From JACKGW01 sp964586025 (lineage in GTDB: Bacteria > Planctomycetota > PLA2 > JAEUHO01), in contig CAZPGF010000001.1 in NCBI GenBank assembly GCA_964586025.1, positions 1 to 64,000 of the forward strand: a stretch of DNA of 64,000 nucleotides, in the 5' to 3' direction. The notes below the pieces were generated by a model. The model worked only from the letters and a program-made list of their open reading frames with translations, searched no databases and was not told the DNA's origin. A program made the position numbers and the translations under genes. Positions 46,629 through 54,475 of the stretch are shown here, piece by piece. How positions within the stretch are numbered: the stretch's first letter is position 1; each line of letters opens with the position of its first letter.

Positions 46629-49600
46629 TGTACCGCCGCGCGTCGGGCTTCAGTTTCATCGAGATCCTCATCGCTGCGGGTCTCGTCGCGATCGCGTCGA
46701 TGGCGGCCGCAGCGCACGTGACCCGCAGCGCGCAGCGTTCCGACTGGGCGCAGGACCGCATCTTCGCGCGTCAGAAGGCCCTCTCGATCCTCGCCGAACT
46801 CCGCGCGTACGTGGAGGGCGGCGACGGCGAGGTCGCGGCGGACCTCGACGGCTTCGACGACGGCGTGGCATGGCGCCCGAACCTGACGATCCAGCCCGAT
46901 CCGAACGATCCGGGCGCATTCCTGCATCCGGGGCATCCGACGTCGGCGAACGTCGAGAACGAGGGCGTCTGGGCGTGGCAGCGCCAAATCTCCGTCCGGC
47001 GTTTCCCGAGCGTCAACACCCGCGACCTCCGGATTTGCACGGTGCGCGTGTTCCGCCGCCGCGTCGGAGACGTCGATCCCGGTGAACTGATGGCCGAGGT
47101 ATCCGGCGTCATCCGCACCCTGGGCGACGCGTTCCCGAGCACCCAGGTCTACGACGTCTACCTCCTCGCGCTCGACAACGTGCCCGGCTGGTGGGTGTTC
47201 ATGGACGCGATCCAGCCGTTCGTCGAGGCGACCCTCTCGGATCTCGAGTCCCGCAATCCCGGCCTGCGATTCCGCACGCACTGGATCACCAAGGCGGGCT
47301 TCGGTCGAAACGAGGAGTACGCGCCGTACACGAACGAGACGCGCATCAGCACCGACAACACGCCGTGGGCGTACGTGTATCCGGGGCGGATGCCGGCCGA
47401 CTCCGCCGCCCAGCGCTACTACGTCGCGCACCGATTCGGTGGTCGCGTGAACCTCGACGGGGAGATCACGCCGAGCTTCTACAACGACCTCGCGCCGATG
47501 GAGCCCTACACCGACACGAACGGCAACGGTCAGCGCGACGCGGGCGAACCGTGGGACGATCTGGACGCCGACAACACCTGGGACCGCGGCAACCCCGTGC
47601 CCTACGCGCTCGCGGACATGCACAACCACTGCATGCGCAGCCCCGATGAGGTCGCGCGCTTCGAGCAGCGCGTCGCGGTGGGCCAGGAAGACGCCGAGGT
47701 GCCGACGTGGCGCATCCTCCTGGATCGGATGATCGCGATGCCGGATCGCTACCACAACGCGATCCTGATCAACCTCCACGGCGAGCTCCTTCCGATGCCG
47801 GCGGTCCGCAACTACAGCGACGCTGCGAAGATCCCCGACCTCCGTCCCGGTTGGCGCGCCGTGACGCACCCCGAGCGCCTTCGCTCGGTGCGGGTCGCCG
47901 GCGCTCCGGCCTCGTCGCAGGAGATCGCTTGGCGCGTGTACGCCTACAAGACGTCGTGGTCCGGCACGGCCGGCGCCGAGGCCCTCACGTCGCAGGAGGA
48001 ACCCTTCGTCGACGCCAACCTGAACGGCATCTACGACGACGGCGAGGCGTACGACGACTGGAACGGGAATGGGTTCCGCGACGAGGGCATCCCGATCCAC
48101 ATTATGATCCCCGGCGGCCGCTTCGATCAGTCCGTCAACATCGGTTCGACGCCCTCGCTGACGATCCAGTGCATCTCGGGTGGCATCGACGCCAACGGCG
48201 ACGGAACGGTCGAGGACTACGCGAACTGGGCCAACGCCGCGCGATACCCCGACGCCTTCACGGATGTCAACGGAGACACCCGGCGTCAGCGCGCCGAGGC
48301 GTACCTCGACCTGAACGGGAACGGGACGCGCGACGTCGATGAGCCGTTCAGTGACCTGGACGGGGACGGGGTCTACACGGCCGTCGACGAGCCGCTGACC
48401 GCGGACTACGACGGCGACGGGATCCTCGACCGGGCCGGTCCGGAGGAGACGTACACGGACGTCAACGCCAACGGCCGCTGGGACGCCGCCGAGCCCTACC
48501 TCGACGTGAACGGCGACGGGACTCGCAACGGACCGGCCGCCTCACCGGCGCCGCTGTGGCGGCCGTGGGACCCGCTGACCGACGACGCGACCAACGCGTC
48601 GGTCCTCGCCGACTACGTCTACAACTACGGCGAGCCGTTCCTCGATCTCGACGGCGACTCGGTGTGGGATCCTGCCGAGCCGCTCGTGGACGGCAACGCC
48701 AACGGCGTCCACGACGGAGGCTTCCGCCGCGGTGAGATGTGGTACCTCGTACGCTACGACGACGAGGGCACGTCGCTCCTCCTCCACGGAACGCCGCTCG
48801 AGACGCCGCGCACGTCGTCCGGGCGCGGCCTGTCGTCGACCCGACGTCTGTACGAACTCGACTACATCCCGTGCCCGACGCCGACGAGCACGTCCGCCGG
48901 CGGCGATCGCTTCGCCAGGAACCTCTACTCGACGAGCAGCCGCCCGAAGAACACCGCGCGTTGGCGCATCGCGATGTCGCCGACGGCGATCCGCGACGGG
49001 TTCGCGTCCGGCGACGCGATCGACCGCGTCGTGCGTCTCGAGACGCGTTTCGGGCGCGACCGGACGACCGGCACGATGTGGCCGACGCGCTGGCAGCCGG
49101 CGAACAAGAGCGCGTCGTTCACGTGGTACACCGACTCCGTCGAGGACGTCCCGTTCAGCGAGCGATACCAGTTCATGGGGGATCCGCGGCACATGCCGTA
49201 CATGGACCTCGACCGACACGGGGAGACGAGCCCGAACGGCTACAACTGGTTCTTCGACGACTTCACGACGGGGGCCGGCAACGTCTACGACGACTGGCCG
49301 GCCTTCGACGGAGCCCGTCTCCGGAACTCGTGGCGCGGCAACCGCGGCAGTTCGCTCGACGTGCCGCGTCTGATGTCGTGGTTGCGGTACGCGCTCGTCC
49401 GCAACGAGGCGATCTACACGACGCTGACGGGCTTCTCGTACTACTACCTGTCCGTCGGCGGGGACATCGGGTACGACGTCGACAACGGGTTCGCGAACAG
49501 CATCCCGATGGACGGCGCCCCGTTCGGTCTCACCGGCGACGTGTTCGAGAACACAATCACCGACGGCAACGGGACGAGTTCGATCCGCGGCAGCCTGAAG

Positions 49601-50746
49601 TTCGTCCGGAGCAACGACGGCACCGCGACGAGTTATCGCGACGCGGGCGGCTACTGGTGGAGCAAGCCGTGGATCGGCGAACTCTTCCCCGACAGCGCCT
49701 ACGTCGACCAGTGGGCGGAGTGGGGCAACCTGCGCGCCGAGGCCTCGACGAACGCCGGAACGTTCCGCCAGATCCGTCGCGGGGAGATCACCACCTCGCA
49801 GCAGCCGAACGGCACGCAGCTCATCAACACCTACGCGCGGCTCGCCGAGGAAGGCAGCACGTCGCTGTTCAACATCGGTTCGTCGTCGTCGACGTTCCAT
49901 CACCAGTACGCCGACGGGCGCACGGGTGGCCTGGTCGAGGACGGCCCGCAGCTTGCGGCGAACTACAACTTCCCGCTGCCGAACCGCGCCGCGATCAGCC
50001 GCCCGTTCGCTCTCAACGTGAACTACGACGGCTCGGTCGGCGACGAGTTCTCGTTTACCACGGAGTTCCCGCGCTTCAGCGCGTCGGTCGTCCGCCGCTT
50101 CTTCGATCACGAGTTGGGCACGATCGGCAGCGCCCTCGTGCGCCTGCGCGCGCCCGGGACCAACCCGCGCGGCGGCTATGTCGTGGTGAACGGCCTGGAC
50201 CGCACGATCGAGAGCGGCTCGGCGTTCATCGCCCGGTACAGCATGCTGTCGCTGATCCACAGCTACTTCGCGGGCGGCGTCAGCGATCCGAACCGGATCC
50301 GCCAGCTGCCGCGCGTGCAGATCCGGACGCCGACCTTGCTGACGGAGATCGACTCGCCGTCCACGATCCCGGTGTCGTGGTCGATCCAGTGGAGGCGATG
50401 GGACGGCTTGAAGTACACGACGAACTACCCCGACGACTTCGCGGAGAACGAGGCGGACCTGATCTACGTGCTCTCCTACAGCAAGGACGGCGGCGCGACG
50501 TGGCTCAACATGATGGACGAATCGCCGGCGACGCTCGGCGAACTGCCCTGGGACGACGACGCCGGGACGCCGGACGCCTCCCGCACGCTCGTCGACTCGG
50601 CGCCGGCGGCCGACGAGACTTACCTCTGGGACACCCCCGCCGCGAAGCTGCCGAAGGGGTCGTATCGGATCCGCGTCGAGGCGTATCGCCGCACCGAGCC
50701 GCTGCACTACGCACAGCACATGGAGAAGATCTATGTCAATCGCTAG
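46628..50746 (+). CDS. Giant type IV prepilin-like (PilV-like) protein with a calcium-loop array
   Basis: 1,372 residues; normal minor pilins have 120-250. The N-terminus GFSFIEILIAAGLVAIASMA is a textbook prepilin: cleavage after Gly7 and Glu at +5 (residue 12). The rest should be exported on a pilus-like or secretion pseudopilus. About 13 EF-hand/dockerin-like loops (D-x-[DN]-x-[DN]-G type) are spread over residues about 295-700, for example DLDGDGVYTAVDE and DVNANGRWDAAE. The region after about 700 is Tyr/Trp/Ser/Asn-rich and beta-like, with a final fibronectin-like domain (about 1210-1370). It is coupled to a PilX-like gene before and a PilW-like gene after. Inferred: tip adhesin or calcium-controlled surface protein. 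Confidence 0.85.
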   Translation: MYRRASGFSFIEILIAAGLVAIASMAAAAHVTRSAQRSDWAQDRIFARQKALSILAELRAYVEGGDGEVAADLDGFDDGVAWRPNLTIQPDPNDPGAFLHPGHPTSANVENEGVWAWQRQISVRRFPSVNTRDLRICTVRVFRRRVGDVDPGELMAEVSGVIRTLGDAFPSTQVYDVYLLALDNVPGWWVFMDAIQPFVEATLSDLESRNPGLRFRTHWITKAGFGRNEEYAPYTNETRISTDNTPWAYVYPGRMPADSAAQRYYVAHRFGGRVNLDGEITPSFYNDLAPMEPYTDTNGNGQRDAGEPWDDLDADNTWDRGNPVPYALADMHNHCMRSPDEVARFEQRVAVGQEDAEVPTWRILLDRMIAMPDRYHNAILINLHGELLPMPAVRNYSDAAKIPDLRPGWRAVTHPERLRSVRVAGAPASSQEIAWRVYAYKTSWSGTAGAEALTSQEEPFVDANLNGIYDDGEAYDDWNGNGFRDEGIPIHIMIPGGRFDQSVNIGSTPSLTIQCISGGIDANGDGTVEDYANWANAARYPDAFTDVNGDTRRQRAEAYLDLNGNGTRDVDEPFSDLDGDGVYTAVDEPLTADYDGDGILDRAGPEETYTDVNANGRWDAAEPYLDVNGDGTRNGPAASPAPLWRPWDPLTDDATNASVLADYVYNYGEPFLDLDGDSVWDPAEPLVDGNANGVHDGGFRRGEMWYLVRYDDEGTSLLLHGTPLETPRTSSGRGLSSTRRLYELDYIPCPTPTSTSAGGDRFARNLYSTSSRPKNTARWRIAMSPTAIRDGFASGDAIDRVVRLETRFGRDRTTGTMWPTRWQPANKSASFTWYTDSVEDVPFSERYQFMGDPRHMPYMDLDRHGETSPNGYNWFFDDFTTGAGNVYDDWPAFDGARLRNSWRGNRGSSLDVPRLMSWLRYALVRNEAIYTTLTGFSYYYLSVGGDIGYDVDNGFANSIPMDGAPFGLTGDVFENTITDGNGTSSIRGSLKFVRSNDGTATSYRDAGGYWWSKPWIGELFPDSAYVDQWAEWGNLRAEASTNAGTFRQIRRGEITTSQQPNGTQLINTYARLAEEGSTSLFNIGSSSSTFHHQYADGRTGGLVEDGPQLAANYNFPLPNRAAISRPFALNVNYDGSVGDEFSFTTEFPRFSASVVRRFFDHELGTIGSALVRLRAPGTNPRGGYVVVNGLDRTIESGSAFIARYSMLSLIHSYFAGGVSDPNRIRQLPRVQIRTPTLLTEIDSPSTIPVSWSIQWRRWDGLKYTTNYPDDFAENEADLIYVLSYSKDGGATWLNMMDESPATLGELPWDDDAGTPDASRTLVDSAPAADETYLWDTPAAKLPKGSYRIRVEAYRRTEPLHYAQHMEKIYVNR
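48010..48720 (+). repeat. Array of dockerin/EF-hand-like calcium loops
   Basis: Most of about 13 loops encoded by the giant pilin gene. They include DANLNGIYDDGE, DWNGNGFRDEG, DANGDGTVEDY, DLNGNGTRDVDE, DYDGDGILDRAG, DVNANGRWDAAE, DLDGDSVWDPAE and DGNANGVHDGG. Two more lie at about 47512-47590. Spacing is irregular, so this is a domain array rather than a recent tandem duplication. Confidence 0.75.
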
Positions 50747-51743
50747 CTGCTCGTCGCCCACGCGCGGGGCCCAACGCGGCTTCACGTTCCTCGAGACGAC
50801 GCTCGTGCTCGCGATGACCACGCTGCTTGCGTGGGTCGTCGAGAGGACGTTCACCTCGACGACCGACGCCGATCGTCATCTGGCGGGGGTGCAGAAGTCG
50901 ACGGATCGTTGTCAGGGCCTGTCGTACCGGATCCGCGAACTGGTCAGCGCGAGCCGCCGGCTGTTCGGGCGGGACACGATCGGCGAGGGATATCGCGATG
51001 CGCTGCAGGTGGACCGCGTCGTGCCGGTCTCGAACCTGCGTCTGCCGGTGATCGATCCCGTCGGGCGACTCGTCCCCGACGAGACGGGCGTACCGACGAC
51101 GGGCAACTGCCTCCTGTTCGTGGGGGAGACGGATCCGGCCGAAGTCGTCGTGGATGCGACAACCGGCGCGACCCGGTTCATCGACATGTACCGGTTCGTC
51201 TACGTGGTCCCCGTCGTCACCGGTCGGTTCGTCACGACCCGGCAGCCGCGGACGGCGGCCCGGGACCTGGTGATCTGGCGCAGCACCGCCTACCCCAGCC
51301 ACACGCAGATCCTGGGCCTGTCGAGCGCCGCCCACCGGGAGGCGGCGGTGAGCGCCCTCGTGACCTCCTACGGCTGCAGGTTCGCGTGGGATCCGAGCGG
51401 CGCCGTGGACGACAGCTTCTTCGCGATGGACGAGTTCGGTGCGCTCGCGACGTCCCCCGAGGCCGACATCGAGATCGAAGAGGATCCGGACGTCAGCAGC
51501 GTCGGTTCCATCGTCGCCTCCGGCCTGCAGCTCGCGCCGAGCGACACCACGCGCGAGTCGTACGACCGACGGGCCTGGATGACATCCGATCTCGGCTGGT
51601 GGCCTAACGGCTTCGAAACGAAGATCGTCGGCGGCAGCGGGTCCCGAAAGATCTGGATGCGGCTGACGCTGGAGGCGCCGAGCGGCGGGCCGTCGACCGT
51701 CGTCCACGCATCCCAGGTGATCGCCTCCGCCCACGATCTCTAG
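50733..51743 (+). CDS. Type IV prepilin-like protein (PilW-like)
   Basis: 336 residues. Prepilin signal GFTFLETTLVLAMTTLLAW: cleavage after Gly16, Glu21 at +5, then a long hydrophobic helix. The following ~280 residues are a mixed globular domain with no repeats or Ca-loops, consistent with PilW. The ATG at 50733 overlaps the end of the giant pilin gene by 14 bases, indicating coupling. It completes a PilX-PilV-PilW-like set. Pilus assembly genes (pilB, pilC, pilD) are not in the window. Confidence 0.85.
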   Translation: MSIASCSSPTRGAQRGFTFLETTLVLAMTTLLAWVVERTFTSTTDADRHLAGVQKSTDRCQGLSYRIRELVSASRRLFGRDTIGEGYRDALQVDRVVPVSNLRLPVIDPVGRLVPDETGVPTTGNCLLFVGETDPAEVVVDATTGATRFIDMYRFVYVVPVVTGRFVTTRQPRTAARDLVIWRSTAYPSHTQILGLSSAAHREAAVSALVTSYGCRFAWDPSGAVDDSFFAMDEFGALATSPEADIEIEEDPDVSSVGSIVASGLQLAPSDTTRESYDRRAWMTSDLGWWPNGFETKIVGGSGSRKIWMRLTLEAPSGGPSTVVHASQVIASAHDL

Positions 51744-51839
51744 GCGGATCCACCTCGCCGTCGCATCGAACTCTTGCCCGTTCGTTGCATTCGACGCAAC
51801 ACCTTGTCGCAGAATGACTTATGACAGAGGCGCTCGATC

Positions 51840-51860
51840 GGCCTGTCACTTTGACAGGCC
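51840..51860 (+). terminator. Perfect 9-bp hairpin after the pilin operon
   Basis: GGCCTGTCA-CTT-TGACAGGCC, 97 bases after the last pilin stop in the 263-base gap before the next gene. No T-run follows, so it could be a terminator, an RNA hairpin or an operator-like palindrome. The rest of the gap shows no gene. Confidence 0.45.
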
Positions 51861-52006
51861 GCCCGGAGGCGGTGGGGGAAACCGTACCAACCGGGACGCG
51901 TCCAACAGCGTAGTCAAGCCGGACTGCGATCGCGGGTGTCCATCCTCGCCGGACTCCCGCGGCAGCATTCGCCGGGCTCGCCCCGCCTCTGGAGACCCTC
52001 CCTTCC

Positions 52007-52798
52007 ATGTCCCTCCCCCTCCCCTCGCAGCCGACTCGAACCGCCCCCACCCTTCGCCCCCTCCCGCAGTGGGATCGCGTGTTCGATGCGATCGAGCGTG
52101 TGCTCCACGCTCAGGGCGTCCACCAGCCCCAGGCGTTGCGCTCGCCGCGCCTCATCGACGAGGCCCTCGATCCCCGGCTCCTCCCGCACGGTACGATGCT
52201 CGTCCTCTCCGAGGCCGAGCGGGTCGCGACCGAAGCGGACATCGAGGAGACGGTCCGAGACGAACGTGCCGGCGGTTGCGTCCTCGTGACGCTGCCCGCG
52301 GTCGAGAAACTCGGCGACCGTGCGAAGGCCTTGCGTGATCTCGCCGGCGCCGCGGCGACCTTCGGGTTCCACGCCGAATCGCGGCCTCTTCCCGCTCAGC
52401 GTCTCGGCCGCGTCCGGCAGGTTCCCTGCCCGGCCGGCCTGTCGGGTTACCGCTTCCTGCTCGCGGACACCCCGGGCTACCGCGTGGCGTTCGTGCAGCG
52501 AAACCTGCCCGGCGGCGGTTGGATCGGTCTTTGGAGCGGGAATCCCGCCCTGGTGGGTGAACTGCGGCGCGTGCTCGCCGCGGCGGTCCAGGCGGCCGGC
52601 CTGCTGATGCCCGGCGCATCGCCCCGCGTCCCCGAGATCGACGGCATCGCGGCCGAGGACGAGATCTGGAAGCGGGCGTCGGAACTGCGCGCCTATCGAA
52701 CCGTCCGCGAGGCCGAACTGCGGGAGATCGCCCGGCAGGCCGCCTTGCGCGGCGTCCAGCTCCGTCGCGAACGCGACGAGGCGGCACGCTCCGCGTAG
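52007..52798 (+). CDS. Cytosolic protein of unknown function, possible DICT-like sensory outline
   Basis: 263 residues, no signal peptide or membrane helix. It has an N-terminal helix (WDRVFDAIERVLHAQGV), a central alternating alpha/beta region and a C-terminal charged helix (EAELREIARQAALRGVQLRR). The middle reads GYRFLLADTPGYRVAFVQRN, then WIGLWSGNPALVGELRRVL. This recalls in outline the DICT sensory domain of bacterial signalling proteins ('..f.G.wt.dp..v...l'). That resemblance is weak and unverified. It precedes rsmG by 38 bases. Confidence 0.6.
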   Translation: MSLPLPSQPTRTAPTLRPLPQWDRVFDAIERVLHAQGVHQPQALRSPRLIDEALDPRLLPHGTMLVLSEAERVATEADIEETVRDERAGGCVLVTLPAVEKLGDRAKALRDLAGAAATFGFHAESRPLPAQRLGRVRQVPCPAGLSGYRFLLADTPGYRVAFVQRNLPGGGWIGLWSGNPALVGELRRVLAAAVQAAGLLMPGASPRVPEIDGIAAEDEIWKRASELRAYRTVREAELREIARQAALRGVQLRRERDEAARSA

Positions 52799-52824
52799 CG
52801 GACGGCCCACGCCCGAGCGCCGGA

Positions 52825-52830
52825 TAGCCT
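52825..52830 (+). promoter_or_regulatory. Predicted -10 element, leaderless rsmG
   Basis: TAGCCT six bases before GTG 52837, followed by GCGGGC. The same TAGCCT occurs before dut and the lipoprotein gene. Confidence 0.5.
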
Positions 52831-52836
52831 GCGGGC

Positions 52837-53523
52837 GTGCCCGACGTCTCCCGCGAACTCCTCGATGTGCTTCTCTCCCTCGACGCGCCGCGTCGTCCCT
52901 CTCCGGACGAGGCGGCGCGTCTCGTTCGGTACGCCGCGCGGCTGGTCGAGCATCCGCGTCCGAATCTCACCGCCGCCCGCACCGTGGCGTCGATCATCGA
53001 GGTCCTGATCGTTCCGAGCCTCGTCGTGGGGGAGGCATGGCCCCGCGGACGTCCGGCGCCGCGCGTCGTCCTCGACATCGGCAGCGGCAATGGCTTCCCG
53101 GGACTGGCCGCGGCAGCGCTCTGGCCCGGCGCCTTGGTGCACCTCGTCGAGCGGCGGCAGAGGAAGGCGGCGGCCCTCGCCGAGCATGTCGCGGCATGCG
53201 GTTACGGCGAACGGGTTCGGGTCCACGCCGCGGACTCGCGCGACCTCCTCGCGCACGAGCCGGGCATGCGCGCCGTTGCGGATCTCGTCGTGCTGCGCGC
53301 CGTCGGCCCGCTCTCCGAGTGCAATCGACTCGCGGTGCCCTTCCTCGCCGGGGGCGGGCGGGTGGTGCACTGGAAGGGACCGGGGATCTCGCGCCACGAG
53401 ATCGCCGAGGGAAGGCGCGGCGCCGGGCCGCTCGGGCTCGAGGAGTGCCCGCCGCTCCCGGGCGTCGGCACGCGTTCTCTGTGGGTGTACGAGCGCTCCG
53501 GAGGGACCGATGCGACTCGATGA
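52837..53523 (+). CDS. rsmG: 16S rRNA (guanine-527-N7)-methyltransferase
   Basis: 228 residues, GidB/RsmG family, which adds N7-methyl to G527 of 16S rRNA using SAM. The family N-terminal signature NLTAART is at 43-49, and the SAM motif DIGSGNGFPGL at 80-90 follows the usual 'D.GsG.GfPGi' form. VLRAVGPLSE lies near the catalytic region. The start is GTG 52837 with TAGCCT six bases ahead. The following MazG-like gene overlaps by 14 bases. Loss of RsmG gives low-level streptomycin resistance in other bacteria. Confidence 0.92.
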   Translation: MPDVSRELLDVLLSLDAPRRPSPDEAARLVRYAARLVEHPRPNLTAARTVASIIEVLIVPSLVVGEAWPRGRPAPRVVLDIGSGNGFPGLAAAALWPGALVHLVERRQRKAAALAEHVAACGYGERVRVHAADSRDLLAHEPGMRAVADLVVLRAVGPLSECNRLAVPFLAGGGRVVHWKGPGISRHEIAEGRRGAGPLGLEECPPLPGVGTRSLWVYERSGGTDATR

Positions 53524-53848
53524 ATTCCAGCGACGTTTCGCCGAGTTGACGAAGGACGGGTTGGAGCACCCTCGCGTCGCGACCGCGCTCGCCCTCGTCG
53601 AGGAGGCGGGAGAAGTCGCGCGGTGCGTGCTCGATCGCGAGATCTACAGGACCGGCGACGACGAGGCCCTGCTCGACGAGATCGGCGACGCGCTCGCGGC
53701 GCTTGCCGAAGTCTGCGAGCGCCATGGCCTCGCGCTCGACGCGGCGGCGACCCGCGTCCTCGACAAGGTGGGCGAGCGGGCCCCCGGGTGGCGACGGTCG
53801 ATCGGAACGCGTTTGACGGACCTGCGCGCGCGCTGGGACGGCGCGTGA
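53510..53848 (+). CDS. MazG-like nucleotide pyrophosphohydrolase
   Basis: 112 residues, a single all-alpha NTP-pyrophosphatase domain. Metal-binding motifs are EEAGE (31-35) and DEIGD (56-60), the paired E-x-x-E / E-x-x-D signature of MazG/dUTPase-like helical enzymes. E. coli MazG is a longer two-domain protein, so this is the short MazG-like type that hydrolyses (d)NTPs, possibly damaged ones. GGAGGG (53500-53505) is ideally placed before ATG 53510, inside the end of rsmG. The substrate is not predictable. Confidence 0.85.
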   Translation: MRLDEFQRRFAELTKDGLEHPRVATALALVEEAGEVARCVLDREIYRTGDDEALLDEIGDALAALAEVCERHGLALDAAATRVLDKVGERAPGWRRSIGTRLTDLRARWDGA

Positions 53849-53941
53849 CCCCAACGACCGTGGTCCGCCGTCCTTTCCGGTCGGAGGGGGCGTCGTCCCG
53901 GCGAGCGATCGGCGTCGCGGATCGGGGGCAATCGGAGCCAT

Positions 53942-53957
53942 TGGGAGCGGGCTCCCA
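53942..53957. terminator. Candidate bidirectional terminator between convergent genes
   Basis: TGGGAGC-GG-GCTCCCA (7-bp stem, or 6-bp with a 4-base loop) in the 135-base gap where the MazG-like gene and the gene at 53984 converge. No T-run follows on either side. Confidence 0.4.
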
Positions 53958-53983
53958 GTCCATCGGGCATCCGAACGGCGCCC

Positions 53984-54388
53984 TCAGTCGATTCGGATGA
54001 GTTCGCCGGGCGCGTTCAGCAAACGATGTCGCGTGGCGACCTCCAACCAGGTGCCGTCACGACCGCGTCGCAGCACGACGATCGCCAGGGGCACACCGGG
54101 TGGGGCTCCGCCGAACGCCCAGCCGATGCGGCTCTCGTCACCCGGCACGCCGACGACCTCGCGGGTCTCGTCCGCCTCGCGCCACCGGGCGACGACACGC
54201 CACTCGTCCGGCACGTTCCATCCCTCGGCGACCCCGGGAGGGACGGGGTTCGGGGGCCCGTCCACCGCCACCGCCGGCGGGCGTTTGAGGACGATCACGA
54301 CGAGTCCGACCACGCCGACCGCGAGCGTTGCGAGTCCGACGACGATCGCCATGCGCAGGAACAGGGGGGGACGGTCCGCGCGGCGCAC
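53984..54388 (-). CDS. Small membrane-anchored protein, unknown function
   Basis: 134 residues with one N-terminal membrane helix (about 12-34), a Pro-rich spacer (PPNPVPPG) and a small beta-like domain outside. Not recognised. GTG 54388 is preferred over the internal ATG at 54352 because TAGGAT sits six bases before the GTG and no Shine-Dalgarno sequence precedes either. It is convergent with the MazG-like gene and divergent from the ligase/CBS gene. Confidence 0.6.
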   Translation of the reverse strand: MRRADRPPLFLRMAIVVGLATLAVGVVGLVVIVLKRPPAVAVDGPPNPVPPGVAEGWNVPDEWRVVARWREADETREVVGVPGDESRIGWAFGGAPPGVPLAIVVLRRGRDGTWLEVATRHRLLNAPGELIRID

Positions 54389-54394
54389 GGGCGC

Positions 54395-54400
54395 ATCCTA
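54395..54400 (-). promoter_or_regulatory. Predicted -10 element, leaderless gene at 54388
   Basis: TAGGAT on the minus strand, six bases before GTG 54388, identical to the hexamer before hldE. Confidence 0.5.
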
Positions 54401-54461
54401 CGGCCCGCGCGCGGCGCGTCCGCCCCTCGGCGGGCTGTGGCTCCCGGGGACGGCGTGCGGC

Positions 54462-54467
54462 TATCTT
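54462..54467 (+). promoter_or_regulatory. Predicted -10 element, leaderless ligase/CBS gene
   Basis: TATCTT eight bases before ATG 54476. Confidence 0.5.
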
Positions 54468-54475
54468 GCGCCGCG

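Noticed and set aside
53000..53850. Frames giving Arg-rich proteins across rsmG and the MazG-like gene
   Set aside because: Only the two annotated frames give recognisable motifs and good start signals.
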